A stretch of DNA of 64,000 bases from positions 5,766,001-5,830,000 of the forward strand of contig OY744470.1 in the NCBI GenBank assembly GCA_963556145.1. The letters run 5' to 3'. This document shows positions 9,751-21,652 of the stretch, in pieces. Under the pieces are notes generated by a model that saw only the letters and a program-made list of their open reading frames with translations, searched no databases and was not told where the DNA came from. The position numbers and the translations under genes are program-made. This DNA is from Hygrocybe punicea (lineage: Eukaryota; Basidiomycota; Agaricomycetes; Agaricales; Hygrophoraceae). Numbering within the stretch: the stretch's first letter is position 1; each line of letters opens with the position of its first letter.

Positions 9751-9950
9751 CCACCACCACCACCCTGACAACAACAACAACACCCACGGCCCTCCAAATG
9801 GGACGACAACAATAACAACATCAACCATGAACATCACCACCACCACCACCACCACCACCACAACACAGACAATGACCGTCACAACCACAACCACCACGAC
9901 CACAATGACAACGACAACCATGACCATGACCATGACGATGGCCATGGCCA
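9751..9950. repeat. CAC/ACA-rich microsatellite
   Basis: Imperfect trinucleotide runs (CAC, ACC, ACA, ATGACC). They translate to poly-Thr/Met in one frame, which explains the apparent open frame here. Confidence 0.75.
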
Positions 9951-9959
9951 TCCCACCAC

Positions 9960-12900
9960 CAACCCCCAACATACCTCACGGATGCGCACCGCCACGTCAA
10001 TCGATGTCGGCGCTGCAACCACGAGGTAACCAGGACTTGGAGGACGGCCATGTTGGGCACCCACCACAACACCAGCAACAGGGCCGCCAACGTGCCAATG
10101 CGTCCACAACCACCCACGCACCCAACAGAGTGGCCAACACGTCTGCCCCTACCCGTGCGCCCAACGCGATCACCGACGTGCTCATAATCATGGCCGCCAA
10201 CTACCAACTTGAACATGCTGGGGCCACCAATGCCCCATTTAACTTATTAAAATTTAATACATTAGTTGTTATTTATTGTATTTACTTCAGTTCTGACCAG
10301 TTTCAACTTGTTTAGCAACTGGTTAATGGAAGGACCAGTTAAATCTGGTTAGAAGACAGCAACTGAACCGCAAGAGACCGGTTCTGAGCGGTTGAGTCTA
10401 GGTTGTGCCATCTTGTGGTGTTATGGCAACCAGTTCCGGTTGGGGTCTTTTGAAAATTTGTCAAAAAACCAGACCGGACCAGACTTTCAAACCCTATTCC
10501 CTGTTGGAGGTGCTTGTTGGGGCCGTTTTGGGGCTTTCCGGGCGCGGATTTTCGACCAGATTCGGTGGGGCGTGGGTTTCCAAGTGCGTTGGGGTGTATA
10601 AACAAGTGTGGAGGGGATGTACTAGCCAAATAAAGCGGAGGCGCGAAGGGGTGGTGTGGAACCACGTGTGACATGGGTGTGACCACGTGACAAAGTAACA
10701 AAGCTGGCGAGTCTTGTGGCCTCGAAGGCGCAACTGGCACTAAACAATACAACTGAGCTGTGGAAGACATTGGGGAGGACCTAGGCAATAGCTGGGAAGT
10801 GGAATATAACTGAGAATGCTGCCGAAAGCTGGCGCAAGAGGCTGAGCCACTCAAGAAAAGTGGTAAAAGTACTGGAAAGGGAGCTGAAACCTGTTGAATC
10901 CCTCGCGGTGGGCTCCAAAATGATACACTGAGAGGTAGTCTAAGTGTGTTGTGCGAGGACTGATCCAAGGGAGGTCTCGAGCTCAGCAGAGATAGGGGAA
11001 AAAGGGGAATCTAATCTTTTTGTTTGTACTTGTTGTGCTACAATAAGTACATAACAAAAACTAACTAATAAAAATAGGTAAAATAGGTGATTCGGACCTC
11101 AGAACACGCAGCATGCGTATCAACGGTTTGATGAGTTTATGGTCTTGGCTAGCCATGATGAGAGCAGGATTGTTTGAGAGAAAGTGTTCACCATGACAAC
11201 GACATTTGGCGTGTCTTCATAGGTTGTCATGAATTTTGCTCATATTTTCATATGATGCTTGTTTGACCTTCCAGGTCTCTCATATCACTATCGGTTTGGA
11301 TACTTTGTGGTCAATATAAACATTATCATCATATTGAATGTACTGCCACATGCCACCGTGCTTGAACGCACAAACCGCATTCATCAGTAAATACACAAGA
11401 CCTTTTTTTGCACCTTTAAACACTTTGTCAAGAGGATAAAGTTCGATAAGGGGTCAAGAGATTCACCTTTTAAAAGCCAGGTGGGTTTTCTTGGAAAAGG
11501 TGGCTGGACTTGGAAAAGGTTATTTCACTTGTAGATAGTGTTGCCACTGCTCAGCTCCAAAGCCATTAGCCATTGAGCCAAACCACAGTTTAGCCGAGCC
11601 AAGCCGTTGGACAAGCTAACAGCTCAGCAGGCTCGGCTTTGCTGTTAAGCCATTTTTGGATGGCTCTGAATGGCTCAAACCAATGAATATGTCCAAATTG
11701 GGCAATTGTCTTGTTTTCTCATTGTCTGAGTCTTTCCTCCCCACCTGGTTGTCCCTTTACCTAAGCCTAACAATAGCTGCTGAGCACGTGTCTCAGCAGC
11801 TATTGTTTGGCTGAACTTGTCTGTTTTCCCAACCCTGGCATTAAACCTTGCCCCAATGCCCCCAAATACTTAGCATAGAGTAGATAGTATTCCAAATATA
11901 GTAACATTGGCTCCAGAAGCACATCCAACATCAGGAACAAGGGTGCTGATGGGCTCAGGCTTTCCTGCCACCATTGCCATGGCCCTGCCCATCACTCACA
12001 GGCATCCGCACTCATTGTCGACGTTGAGCACAACTATTTCACTCTCCCACCATCTTTTCTTGTGGAATTTTTTACATATCATAGATATATTATTCTACAT
12101 GCTGTACATAGACTAATATAGATGAAAATAAACGAAATAAAAGAGAAATAAAAGAAATAAAAAATGATAATACATGAGGCACTGCCAATGAACGGGTTGG
12201 TACTCACCTTCACAGAGGCACCATACTGGGCCTGGAATTGATGGGGAAGGGTGCTGGAGGGTGAGTGAGGGGTGGGATGGATGGTGGGGGGTGGGGAAGG
12301 GTGCATGGAGAGGGGGGTGGCAATGGGTGGCAAGGAAGGGGCCAGGAAGCGAGGCGTATATAATGCCTTCAGGGCTTCTGAAATCTAAGGTTTCCTATTG
12401 AGTTTCAGGACACTACTGAAAACAATAGTTTTGGATATCCTGACAATAGTTCCAAAAACAAATATTTCAGTTATCATTTCAGGTTACCTGAATTGTTTAG
12501 TTTAGGTATTGATTTTAGTGCCTCCGAAAACAATGCTGATTTCATTAGTTTGCATATTAGTTCCAGGACTTCCTAATCTAATGATTTTCATTTCTATTTG
12601 AGCTTAGCTAGCTAGTTTATTGAAACTATTAGTTTTGGTCCAGTTTTCAGTACAGCTGAAATTGTTTATTTTCCAGTGTGCAGATCACAACAATAAGTCC
12701 ATCAAAGTGTGATACATGGCCAAACATGTGACAATACTGAACTTATATAAAGAGCCATGGATTGATATCAAATGCCCCAATTCCAACTCTCTCAACTCTC
12801 TCAAACTCAATAATGTCTCTCTCACCCCTCACCAGCATCCAGTCCACCCCAGCCTCAGTGGCTCAAGTGCCTCACACGTGGTCTCAGGCCTTAGAAACCC

Positions 12901-13195
12901 TCACCAACCAATATAAAGACAGATACAAGGGAGTTAGCAGGGTGAATTGTAAGTGAAGACAAATCAATTTACTCCCATCAGAGGATTGAATAATATTTAA
13001 TGAAGCCAGAAGGACAGGTTGCTGTGTTGAATAGAATCGGAATCATAGTAGCAGTAGTTATAGTATATTCTGTGTTGAATACAGTGGTTACAGTATATCC
13101 TAACTGACCAAGCAATGACGTTGTCAGACCAAGAAACCTACCGAGCAGCTAATGTCATTAGCCAGGTATACTGTTGTTTATTTGTATTTGTGGAT
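9960..13195. other. No supported gene
   Basis: Several short open frames exist on both strands (for example 10339-10968 minus) but none has a recognisable domain, splice-consistent extension or paralogue in the window. The interval holds GGTT/AACC-rich repeat words near 10340-10500, a GAGCC-rich patch at 11545-11680 and an AT-rich stretch at 12355-12700. Confidence 0.5.
11771..11805. other. Perfect 14-base-pair hairpin
   Basis: Arms CAATAGCTGCTGAG and CTCAGCAGCTATTG flank a 7-base spacer containing CACGTG. Isolated; could be a small foldback element remnant. Confidence 0.6.
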
Positions 13196-13199
13196 GTCA

Positions 13200-13530
13200 T
13201 AGTTGCGATCATGAACCCTGAAAACCTCCTGGACATGTAGTTTGGTACTGACTAAGCAGGTCATGGTCTTGCAAATGGCCAGGGTGATGGGGTGGCCACA
13301 GGGTGAACTGGTGCATGTACCTGTTTGCTTGGCCAGAGAATATTGATTGTGGACCCTGAAAACCCCCCAGCGAATGTCATTCAGTGCTGACTAAGCAAGT
13401 TCCCATCTCAGAAATGGCCAAGATGACACCAGGGTGACAGTGGCATAACTGGGTGAACCGCTGCATGTGCATGTTTGCTTGGCTGGTGAGAATTGACCGT
13501 GGACCCTGAAAACCCCCAGCCACCATCACC
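13200..13530. repeat. Tandem repeat of about 145 bases, 2-3 copies
   Basis: The word ACCCTGAAAACC recurs near 13213, 13354 and 13502 with similar sequence between ('CTGACTAAGCA', 'TGTTTGCTTGGC'). No gene is seen. Confidence 0.6.
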
Positions 13531-13634
13531 CCAATGTTCCCACACCTCCAGGTTCCTTATAAATCGCAGTTCTCTGCCAGGGTTACCAGGGTGGATATTC
13601 CTGTGTTAAATAGAATTGGAATCGTAGTAGGAGT

Positions 13635-14774
13635 TATCAGGCACAAACCCAGGAAGCAAGGAGTTCATCAGCGCATATAAAGCTGCTTGTACCTGGGTCA
13701 TGGAACAAATGTCACCAGAAAAAAAGGCAGAGTTTGAGGGCCTCGCTGCTGATTGGAATAGTGGGAAACTGATGGATGAAGTGCGGAGTAGGTATGTGAA
13801 ACATTGTTCTCGCATCAGTGTCTTCTGCTGAAGCCTCTTTGGTAGCAACGCAGAAAATTCAATGAGCAAGGTGGTGTGCAAGTTTGTCAAGGAATTGGAG
13901 GTGCAGATGGGGGCGAAGGTGCTTGTCTTGGTGGGTTGGAAAGATTGGACAGGCAATGCTCAAACCACAAAGTAATATTTCACCTACCACACACTATTTG
14001 AACTCACCCATCATTGTGGGTAGATTTGAATCCCACAACATTCAAGGGGATATTTTTTTGAAGAGCAAAACATTCCAGGATGAAGTGATGAAAGCATGGA
14101 ATGAGTGGGTGTATGACGAATATGGTAGGTTCAAAGTACCATCAAACATGACATCTCTGAACATAAATTAGATGAGCACAGTGATGGAGAAGAAACTGAT
14201 GTCAACAAGGGCAAGGGTCCCAGCCTGCCCAGGAAGAAAAACAATAAGAGTGTACCATTGGACCTGCAAGTCGACGAGTTGGGTGCACCTGTCCTCCCTG
14301 ACACAAAGGGGATGTCACTGCCAAAGAAGAAGGATGTGTTTAGGTCATTTGTGACAATGTCCTACCATAAATTGAACAGAATGAATGGAATAACACAAGA
14401 CACACTGTATGTTGGCAGGCCAATTTACGAACAACCAGAATGTGACAGTTTCTTGGTTGAGGATAAGAGACTCCCTGGGGGAATTCATAGATGCTGAATA
14501 TCTCCCCGATAGACAGCAGATGATGAAGCCAACAAAGATGAAGAAGGACCAGCCAAAGCTGGTCTTCGACCACTGGGAGAACCAGCAGGCATCAGGGTTG
14601 GTGGCCCTCAAATTCAAGTCTGTGAGGGCTTCAGATATGGAGAATCTGCTGAAGAACAAAAAGGCCAAGAAAAGGGGATATGTGGAGATTTCCAGGGATG
14701 ATGACATCTCAGACAACGAGGCTGGACCTTCAAAACGGATTGAGTATGGGGCCACAGGCAAATTGCCAAATTGA
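13635..14774 (+). pseudogene. Uncharacterised family N, copy 1 (frameshifted)
   Basis: Exon-like segments encode 'MSPEKKAEFEGLAADWN', 'VCKFVKELEVQMGAKVLVLVGW', 'FQDEVMKAWNEWVYDEYG', 'LPKKKDVFRSFVTMSYHK' and 'EFIDAEYLPDRQQMMKP'. The order and wording match the second copy at 58200-59786. Introns are plausible at about 13969-14020 and 14124-14170. The segment with 'VTVSWLRIRDSLGEFID' is in a different frame from the preceding exon with no obvious intron, suggesting a frameshift near 14450. I recognise the pattern only as a recurrent basidiomycete hypothetical protein; function unknown. Confidence 0.5.
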
Positions 14775-15058
14775 GCGTAAGTGACATGCATTAACTGCCT
14801 GATGTTCATTTTCATTGTCTTTACTATATTTTGCTATGTTGAAAAAATATATAATGTTTGGATATATATATGGAAAAGTGAGAGGTGGAATAAGTAGTAG
14901 AACATGTGTTTAGTACAGTTCTGGAATGAGGCTAGAATATATTTCTTTATATCTACATTTCTGCTGAATCTCCATGTTCCCCTGGCATCTGTTCAGAATC
15001 TTGTAGGTACATAGAATGTCAGGAAAGGCATGTGAATATCCCCCAGATGTCGGTGCAA

Positions 15059-15590
15059 GTGAGAAAAAAATATCCCACCCCATCTCGGCCCATCTACTGC
15101 CAGTGGGAAACAAATATCCCATCCCATCTCAGCTTATCCAGTGCCAGTGGGAATTGAATATCCCACCCCAGCTCAGCCCATCCAGTGCCAGTGAGAAATA
15201 AATATCGCCCCATCTTGGCCCATTCAGTGCCAGTGGGAAATAAATATCCCACCCCATCTTGGCCCATCCACTGCCAGTGGGAAACCAATATCCCATCCCA
15301 TCTTGGCCCATCCAGTGCCAGTGGGAAATCAATATCTCACCTCATGTTGGCCTATCCACTGCTATTGGTCCAAAAATATCTCATCCCATTTGGGTCCACC
15401 CAATGCTATTGGGAAATAAATAGCCTACCTAAACTCGGCCCATCTAATTCTAGTGGGAAATCATTATTTCTAACTTTCTGAGCCCATGTAATGTGAAGGG
15501 AAAGAAATATCTCGGCTCATCTCAGCCCATCCATTCCAATAGGTCTGGATATTATCTTGGCCCATCTCAGCCTATCCACTGGGATTGGAC
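15059..15590. repeat. 44-base minisatellite, about 12 copies
   Basis: Head-to-tail units of 44 bases (a few 42-43) with the pattern GTGGGAAA..ATATCCCA followed by GGCCCATCCAGTGCCA. Units from 15059 to about 15350 are similar; later ones are increasingly diverged. Confidence 0.85.
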
Positions 15591-15601
15591 CTTTAGCCCA
15601 T

Positions 15602-16027
15602 GGGCTCCCCCACTGTTACTGGGCAAGATATGCTGCAAGGGCTCGTGAATGGCAGGTCCAGCAGAATCCAAATCAACTTCTGCAGCAGCAATTGGATTAC
15701 AACTCATACAATCTCTTGCTTCGTGTTTACTTCAACAATGGGCACATCAATGTCAAGCAACATGCCGCTTATGACACTGTTATGCATTCTGTCAACAACA
15801 AGGAGGAAAAGCCATTCTATCACAGTGAGGGTGGTGGAGAAAAGACCTTTGTCTGCAATACCATTGCGGCAACCATTTTTGCAAATCACAAGGTTGCTCT
15901 CACTGTTGCCTTCTCTGCCACCTCTGCTCTGATCTTGGATGGTGGAAGCACTGCTCACTCTCAATTAAAATTTCCCATTCCCATCTTTGAGAACTCCACT
16001 TGCAGAACAGAGAAGCAGATATTCTGA
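15602..16027 (+). pseudogene. Helitron PIF1-like helicase, N-terminal fragment
   Basis: The frame contains 'AYDTVMHSVNN', a damaged Walker A region (EGGGEKTF in place of the usual GPGGTGKT), and 'GGSTAHSQLKFPI', the order seen in Helitron-encoded PIF1 helicases. The lysine survives but the glycine-rich loop is altered. Neighbouring helicase sequence lies on the opposite strand, so the element is rearranged. Confidence 0.6.
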
Positions 16028-16036
16028 GGCAGACAG

Positions 16037-16556
16037 CTAACAGTTCTCAATATACAATGTTTGATGTAGAGGTGTCATTGGAATGATGAGAAATAGAACT
16101 TTGATTGTATTTCCTGAAGTGCAGTGGGAGAGAGCAACATAAAGCTGGCCATGAGAAAAGATTGGGTCACAAGGTCCAAACCAACATTGATCACAGATTG
16201 GCCATTTCATAGCAAAGGCAAGATGAACAGGAAACTGGTGGCTTGACCAAGGGATGCCCAATGCATCATCTGAAGGCTCTATGGTGATCTTTGGATTGAA
16301 GATGGTTTGTCCAGCATGCCTGCCCCCAAAAATGAGAAACTGCAGCACAGGTGGTTTGATGTCTGTCAATAACATGCATGTGCCAGTGCAAAGACAATTT
16401 GAAACATGCATGTTTTGAAGAAGCATGAGAGGACAGTCTATTTTCAAGGCAAGGGTGGTCAGGGGTAAGCCTGATGCCCTTTGAGCGTTGAGTCAATGAG
16501 ATAAATGTTTTTGATGCCAACAACCTTGTCAATTTATCTAATGAGACACTGTTCAC
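16037..16556 (-). pseudogene. Helitron PIF1-like helicase, C-terminal fragment, inverted
   Basis: The minus strand encodes 'LGGRHAGQTIF.PKI', 'RQFPVHLAFAMK' (degenerate) and 'FSHGQLYVALSHCTSGN', which are late PIF1 helicase motifs. Upstream minus-strand sequence in another frame continues the match. It faces the fragment at 15602-16027 tail to tail. Confidence 0.6.
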
Positions 16557-16679
16557 CTAGAAACCTGTCAAGGATAGCCTGGTTGAGGTCATTCACGTAA
16601 TTGTGGGTTGGAGAGAGAATGGTGTGGTCAAGGAAAATAGTGATCTGGTTCATCACCATCCGTGATTCCTGGATAGAGA

Positions 16680-17150
16680 TTGTCACTCAAGGATTTGACA
16701 GTGCCATTCAACATGGTATCATCTTCATATTTGCCAGAACCACCCATCGCACCTCATCGTCTCAAACAAACTGCCCTGCACCTTTTAATCACCCCATGGA
16801 TCTGCCATGTCACCACTGTTAGACCCCCCATTTCTCATCACCCCCACCCCTACATAGACCCATTCGACTGCCCACACACTCGTTCTGCTGGCCAGAACCC
16901 CACATTCCCATTTGTCACCCCAAACGAGCCCCACCGCCGCTCTATGGACACCCCAGTGAACTCCCATGTCAGCATTCCGCCACCCCATTTCCCATGGATC
17001 CCCACCCCAACCCATGCTCATCCAACCCCCAGCACCCACGTTCCACATGCCAGAGCCACCCATTGCACTCTGTTACCCCAAATGAGACTGCCCCAACCTT
17101 CTTGGTGACCCAATGACCACATCATGTCACCCATGCGTGGCCCTGTTTTT
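16680..17150 (+). mobile_element. Truncated relative of the E2/E3 inner region
   Basis: Translates to Pro/His/Thr-rich modules resembling those of E2 and E3 ('PNEPHRRS', 'SAGQNPT'). No LTR is seen on its left; E3 begins at its right. It appears to be an older fragment next to or into which E3 inserted. Confidence 0.4.
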
Positions 17151-17190
17151 TCAACAGCCCACAGGTTCAGGCATGTTTAACCACCCGCAT

Positions 17191-17347
17191 TGGAGTAGTG
17201 GGACCTGGCCAGTCACGTGACTGGGTTCCCATGGTTGACCTAGTTAGTAGCCTTCCCGATGTAGTAGTCAGTCCCTCATCCTATCCATCTAGTCCTTCCT
17301 CTCAAGTCCTGCATGAGCCCCTGGACAGGTACCTCGGTACCTCTCCA
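17191..17347 (+). repeat. E3 5' LTR
   Basis: Starts TGGAGTAG and ends CTCTCCA. Carries the LTR palindrome near its right end with one mismatch in the arms. Confidence 0.8.
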
Positions 17348-19071
17348 ACATGGTGATGAGAGTGCAATCGACTTGTGGATTCCTTTTTTCTTCAGTTCCC
17401 TAGCCTTTTTTTGTGCTTTTTCTCATGAGATGACTTTTTTCAGCCTCACCAGCCTGGTTGCTGTGTAACCCCAATTTTCGTTCACTCCTGGCCATTTCAG
17501 ACATGTGTGTCACCCCCCGACACTCTCGCTCAGTCCAACAGGCCCCATGTCGCCCCCCATTGACCCAAAAATCTGGCTGTGACCCCCTTTGAGCACACAA
17601 TCCCCAGGCTGCATCACCATTCTTCAACCTCCTGTTTTTTGTGCACCCCAGACCCATGCATGTTTATCCAAAACCCCACATCCACGCTCAATGACCCAAC
17701 ACCCCGGTTCTGCCCAAACGAACCCCTTGTCGCCATCCATTTCAGATACCCACACTATGCCACATAACCACTTTTGGCCCTGTTTCTTTGTGTACCCCAG
17801 CCCCAAGCCACACTCATTTGACCTCCCATGCCCATGTTCCACTGGCCAGAACCCCCCGCTGTCCTCCATTGCCCCAAACAAAGCTGCCCCACCATGTTTG
17901 GTCACCCCATGAATGCCACGTCACCCCAACATCGTAACCCCATTTCCCATGGATCCCCACCCCAACCCACGTGTATCCATCTAAGCCCCAGGATGCACGC
18001 TCAACAACTCAACACCCCGTTCTGCTCAAACAAACCTGTCACAATCCATTTTGGATACCCAAGCACCTGCCATGTCACCACCTTCAACCCCCTGCTTTTC
18101 ATATGTTCCATTCCCAACCCACGTTTGTTCAACCCCCCATGCCCTTGTTCCATCCACAAGGGCCCCCTGTTGCCCCAGATGAGCCCCCACCATTGTTTTC
18201 AGACACCCAAGCCACACCACATCACCATCGCATGGCCCCATTCTGCCAGCACTACTGGCCCTGGGCCAACTCGCCAAACTCACGGCCCACCCGTTTGCAA
18301 CCCCAGAACACTTGCGCCCATCACCACCCCATGTTCCCACCACTTTTCGGGCCCCACAGCATTTCACCACCCGCAGACCAGCTTCGTGCACCATACCCAG
18401 CACCAGCTGCCCTCTTTCAACTCCCTGCAGCCTCATTCTTGACCCTGGTGCTGCCTGGGACCCATAGGAACCCAAATGAGTCGCCCCAGCCCCCCACACA
18501 CCCTTGTTCAGTCGTGTACCACCCCACCAGGGAACCCAACAGTGTAATGTACCCCATGCCGTCCTAAAGGAACCGCCACAATCCCTTTGCACAATATGTC
18601 AAACCCCTCATGTCAGGACACTGCCTTGTTAGTACAACCCTATGCCTGTCATTTATTATAGCTTTTATTATAGCCTTGTCCCCCATTTTCCCCAAGCTGG
18701 AGTTCAATTACAGTCTACCTACAAGCTGTCACTACACTACATTCATGCAACCGTTTACCCAATCTCTGCCAATACAGTTGTATTTTGGACCACCTGAACC
18801 TGCACACTGCACTAAGCACTTGCTGGGATGATTCAAGGGATCTTTGGCCTTGCATTGTGAGCCCAAACCCTTGCGAGGGAGGCATTCAAAGAGTATTGAG
18901 TTTGAGGAGAGTCTTGTATAGTCTGGTCATCTACCACCTCCTGTGCGAGGACGACTTCCCGCTTCATGATATAAGGCCCCAGCCTTGATTTGAGGCATTC
19001 TGAGGGACTGGAGTTGTGGCTTGAGAGTTGTTTGGTCAGATTCGTTTGTTTTGTGTTCTTTTCTGTAGCAG

Positions 19072-19109
19072 TTGGTGACGAGGTTGTCGCCATGAGGAAA
19101 AGGGGCACT
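19072..19109 (+). promoter_or_regulatory. E3 hairpin and polypurine tract
   Basis: Stem at 19073-19092 (TGGTGACG with TGTCGCCA, two G-U pairs, loop AGGT), then GAGGAAAAGGGG against the 3' LTR. Same layout as E1 and E2. Confidence 0.6.
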
Positions 19110-19268
19110 TGGAGTAGTGGGACCTGGATGGTCACGTGCCAGGGTTCCCATGGTTGACTTAGTCAGTAGCCTTCCCAATGTAGTAGAGAGACCCCATCCT
19201 AACCCATCCAGTAGACTTCCTCTCGAGTCCTGTGTGAGCCCCTGGAGAGGTACCTCGGTACCTCTCCA
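19110..19268 (+). repeat. E3 3' LTR
   Basis: Partner of 17191-17347. Its palindrome has perfect arms GGAGAGGTACC and GGTACCTCTCC. Confidence 0.8.
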
Positions 19269-21390
19269 CCATACCCATCAATACTCGGGGTCTACCCCAG
19301 AGGTGCCCAACCTCCCATTACCTCGTGAACACAGCACCGACGTTGATTGACGTCACACTGCATCTTTGCAAGGTGACTTGGGTGGGCCTCCTCGTCTCCT
19401 CCTTTTCTCCCCCTCGTCTCCTAGGTGATAACCCCACCTGACCTCGCAAACCCAGTGCCAATGTCGATTGACATGGTGGAGCTGGTTTGCGAGGTGGGTT
19501 GAGGGTGTGTGGTTGCTGCCGCATTTGGTGGCCATTTGGCCATTGGCGCTGCTCTTGGCATCTGTCGTTGGCCCACTGGTTGATGGGGGTGGGTGTGGGT
19601 GTGGGGTTTTGGGAGCATCTGCAGCTGTAGTCAGTAGCAATGTATAATAATAATAAAATGACATACCTGTTGCAGTCGGTGGTGGGTGCACCACCCCCGC
19701 TGCTCCTCCCTTTGCCTTCATTGTTTGTTGCTGCCACACTTGCCATCGTCATTGTTTGCCATCACTGTGGCTTGTGGTTGCCATCACTGCAGTTGCGATT
19801 GTAGTCCTCATCCCTGTTGTCCTTGTCCTTTTTGTTCCCGTCCTCATAGTTGGTTTCATCGTTGTGGTTGTGTGGTGTGTCTGTAGTTGTCTGGTTAGTC
19901 AGTATAATAGATATATAAATAAATACATATTGCGGTGGGGGTGCACCACTCCCCGTTGCTCTTTTGGTCTCCTAACCCCATCCATCTTCATTTCATTACT
20001 ATTTGTTTTCGTTGGTACAGTAGCATGGATTTATTGGAGAAAAAAGTCTAATTGAGATGAATTCTGAATATATTAAGGAGATAGGCTGGAAGCAAAGAAA
20101 TGTATAATAGTCACTGCATACAAAAAGATAAGATTGATTGTGGGACAAGGTGATATTGCCTAAGCTACTTAAGCTGCATTCTGAGCATTGTCATGAGGAT
20201 TGGGTTGCAAGATAAGGTTAGGGTTTAAATATAGGGTTAGGGTTTAACCTCCATTCCTCAATAATGGCTTGACAGAATGTCAAAATTTCAATCACACTAA
20301 GGTTATGAATTTGTTCCAGAATGATGATGAATTTTTGAAAGTAAGTTTTGATATAAATATTGGTAAATGGAGCCATAAGTAGAGATGGAGAATGCACCCA
20401 TGAGCATAATTACACAGGCTATCAGCAATGATCCCGTTTTTCAGATAATCTTTGTTCTTCATCCCACCACCTACATACAAGTAAAGCCGCCACGACGAAT
20501 GATCTTGCATTTGTCAATGTTCCAGTTTCACAAGATGAATATGATTCTGTCTTGCACCATGATGGTTATATTCACAATATCAAGGTGCACAAGATGCGAT
20601 ATGCTGTTTGCATACAAGAATGAGTTTGTATATTTTAAAGATGTATGGAATATTAGCGCTAAAGAATACCTTCCAATTCTAGGTTTATGTTGCTATGTGA
20701 ATGCACCACTGGTGGCATGATGAACCCAACAATGCAATATACCGATTCAATGTTGAATACTGGTTTGGCCAGAGTTCACCCATGCCATGCTCAACTCACT
20801 GGAGTCAAATATAACATGGGAAAAATTCAAACCCACCAATTGCATATTTGATGGTGTGGACACGGGAATGTCCTATATGTGAGCATGTCAAATGTTTTTA
20901 TCAGGTTTCTTTTGTTATTTAGTTAATTCAAATTTCTTCTATAGTGTTAATCAATATGGTATAATGGTGGAAAATGTGTTCCTGTATGACCTTATCGCAT
21001 TCCTGGGCATTGAATAAACCATATAGCATTTTTTGTAGCAAGGAAACAAGAGAGTATAAATTGATCAAGAGTGGCACATTAACTTCTTCCATGTTCATAG
21101 TAGCCGGTACATTGAGCATGCTCAATATGTGACACCCTGCTGAATTCATTTATATATCAATCACCTCCAGTTGAGCATGCCGGGAGCGCAAAGCACCTAT
21201 GAGATAAATACATGACATTTGGTGATGAACAATCTATACACAGATTGAGCATGCTTGGCATGTGGACATGGTGCATGATTGCATGATGAGACAACATATC
21301 CATAGATCAAGCAAGCTCATTAAAAGTTTGGATGCTCAATCCATACCTGGACCAGGAGGTCTAGTCTATCATCTCATCCTATGATCATAG
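19269..21390. other. No supported gene
   Basis: Contains GTTG/CATC-rich simple sequence at about 19680-19900 and an imperfect duplicate of about 120 bases (19330-19500). Open frames such as 20385-20720 have no recognisable domain. Confidence 0.45.
20217..20246 (+). repeat. Short telomere-like TTAGGG words
   Basis: Two GGTTAGGGTTT words separated by 8 bases. Too few for a true interstitial telomere array. Confidence 0.35.
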
Positions 21391-21393
21391 ACC

Positions 21394-21652
21394 AAGTCCG
21401 CGGACGCGGCACCATATAAACATTACCATTGGATACCTGCAGGTTTACCCGTCATTTTAAGCTGCGGAACATCCAAAACGGTCAAGTATGCAGCGAGATA
21501 TGTGTAAAACGCTATACCAAAGTGTTTTGAGCATATCTAGCTGAATACTTGACTGTTTTGGATGTTCTGAGGCTTAAAATGACGGGTAAACCTGCAGGTA
21601 TCCAATTGTGGTGTTTATATGGTGCCGCGGATCGAGCGTGCTCGATCCGCGG
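21394..21652. repeat. Foldback (MITE-like) inverted repeat, about 260 bases
   Basis: Left arm (about 21396-21500) and right arm (about 21530-21655) are complementary over about 100 bases, sharing GCGGCACCATATAAAC, ATACCTGCAGGTTTACCCG and GGAACATCCAAAACGGTCAA-type words. The right end also holds a near-perfect palindrome at 21625-21652 (CCGCGGATCGAGC with GCTCGATCCGCGG). A related copy of that end lies at about 21702-21735. Confidence 0.75.

Larger units (their letters stand above)
17191..19268 (+). mobile_element. E3: non-autonomous LTR retroelement
   Basis: A 2078-base element with LTRs at 17191-17347 and 19110-19268. Flanks are GCAT and CCAT, an imperfect 4-base target duplication. Sense is plus: LTR, 3-base spacer, primer-binding-like TGGTGATGAGAGTG (17351-17364), proline-rich degenerate frames (for example 17828-18442 and 17971-18567), hairpin, purine tract, LTR. 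Its modules match E2 but the frame is broken. LTRs differ at many sites and by small indels, so it is the oldest of the three. Confidence 0.8.

Noticed and set aside
9827..10315. 162-residue Thr-rich frame
   Set aside because: The first third is a CAC/ACC microsatellite and the rest has no domain or splice support.
15059..15590. CRISPR-like array
   Set aside because: The whole 44-base unit is repeated without unique spacers, and the genome is eukaryotic; it is a minisatellite.
20217..20246. Interstitial telomere
   Set aside because: Only two TTAGGG words with a spacer; expected by chance in AT-rich DNA.
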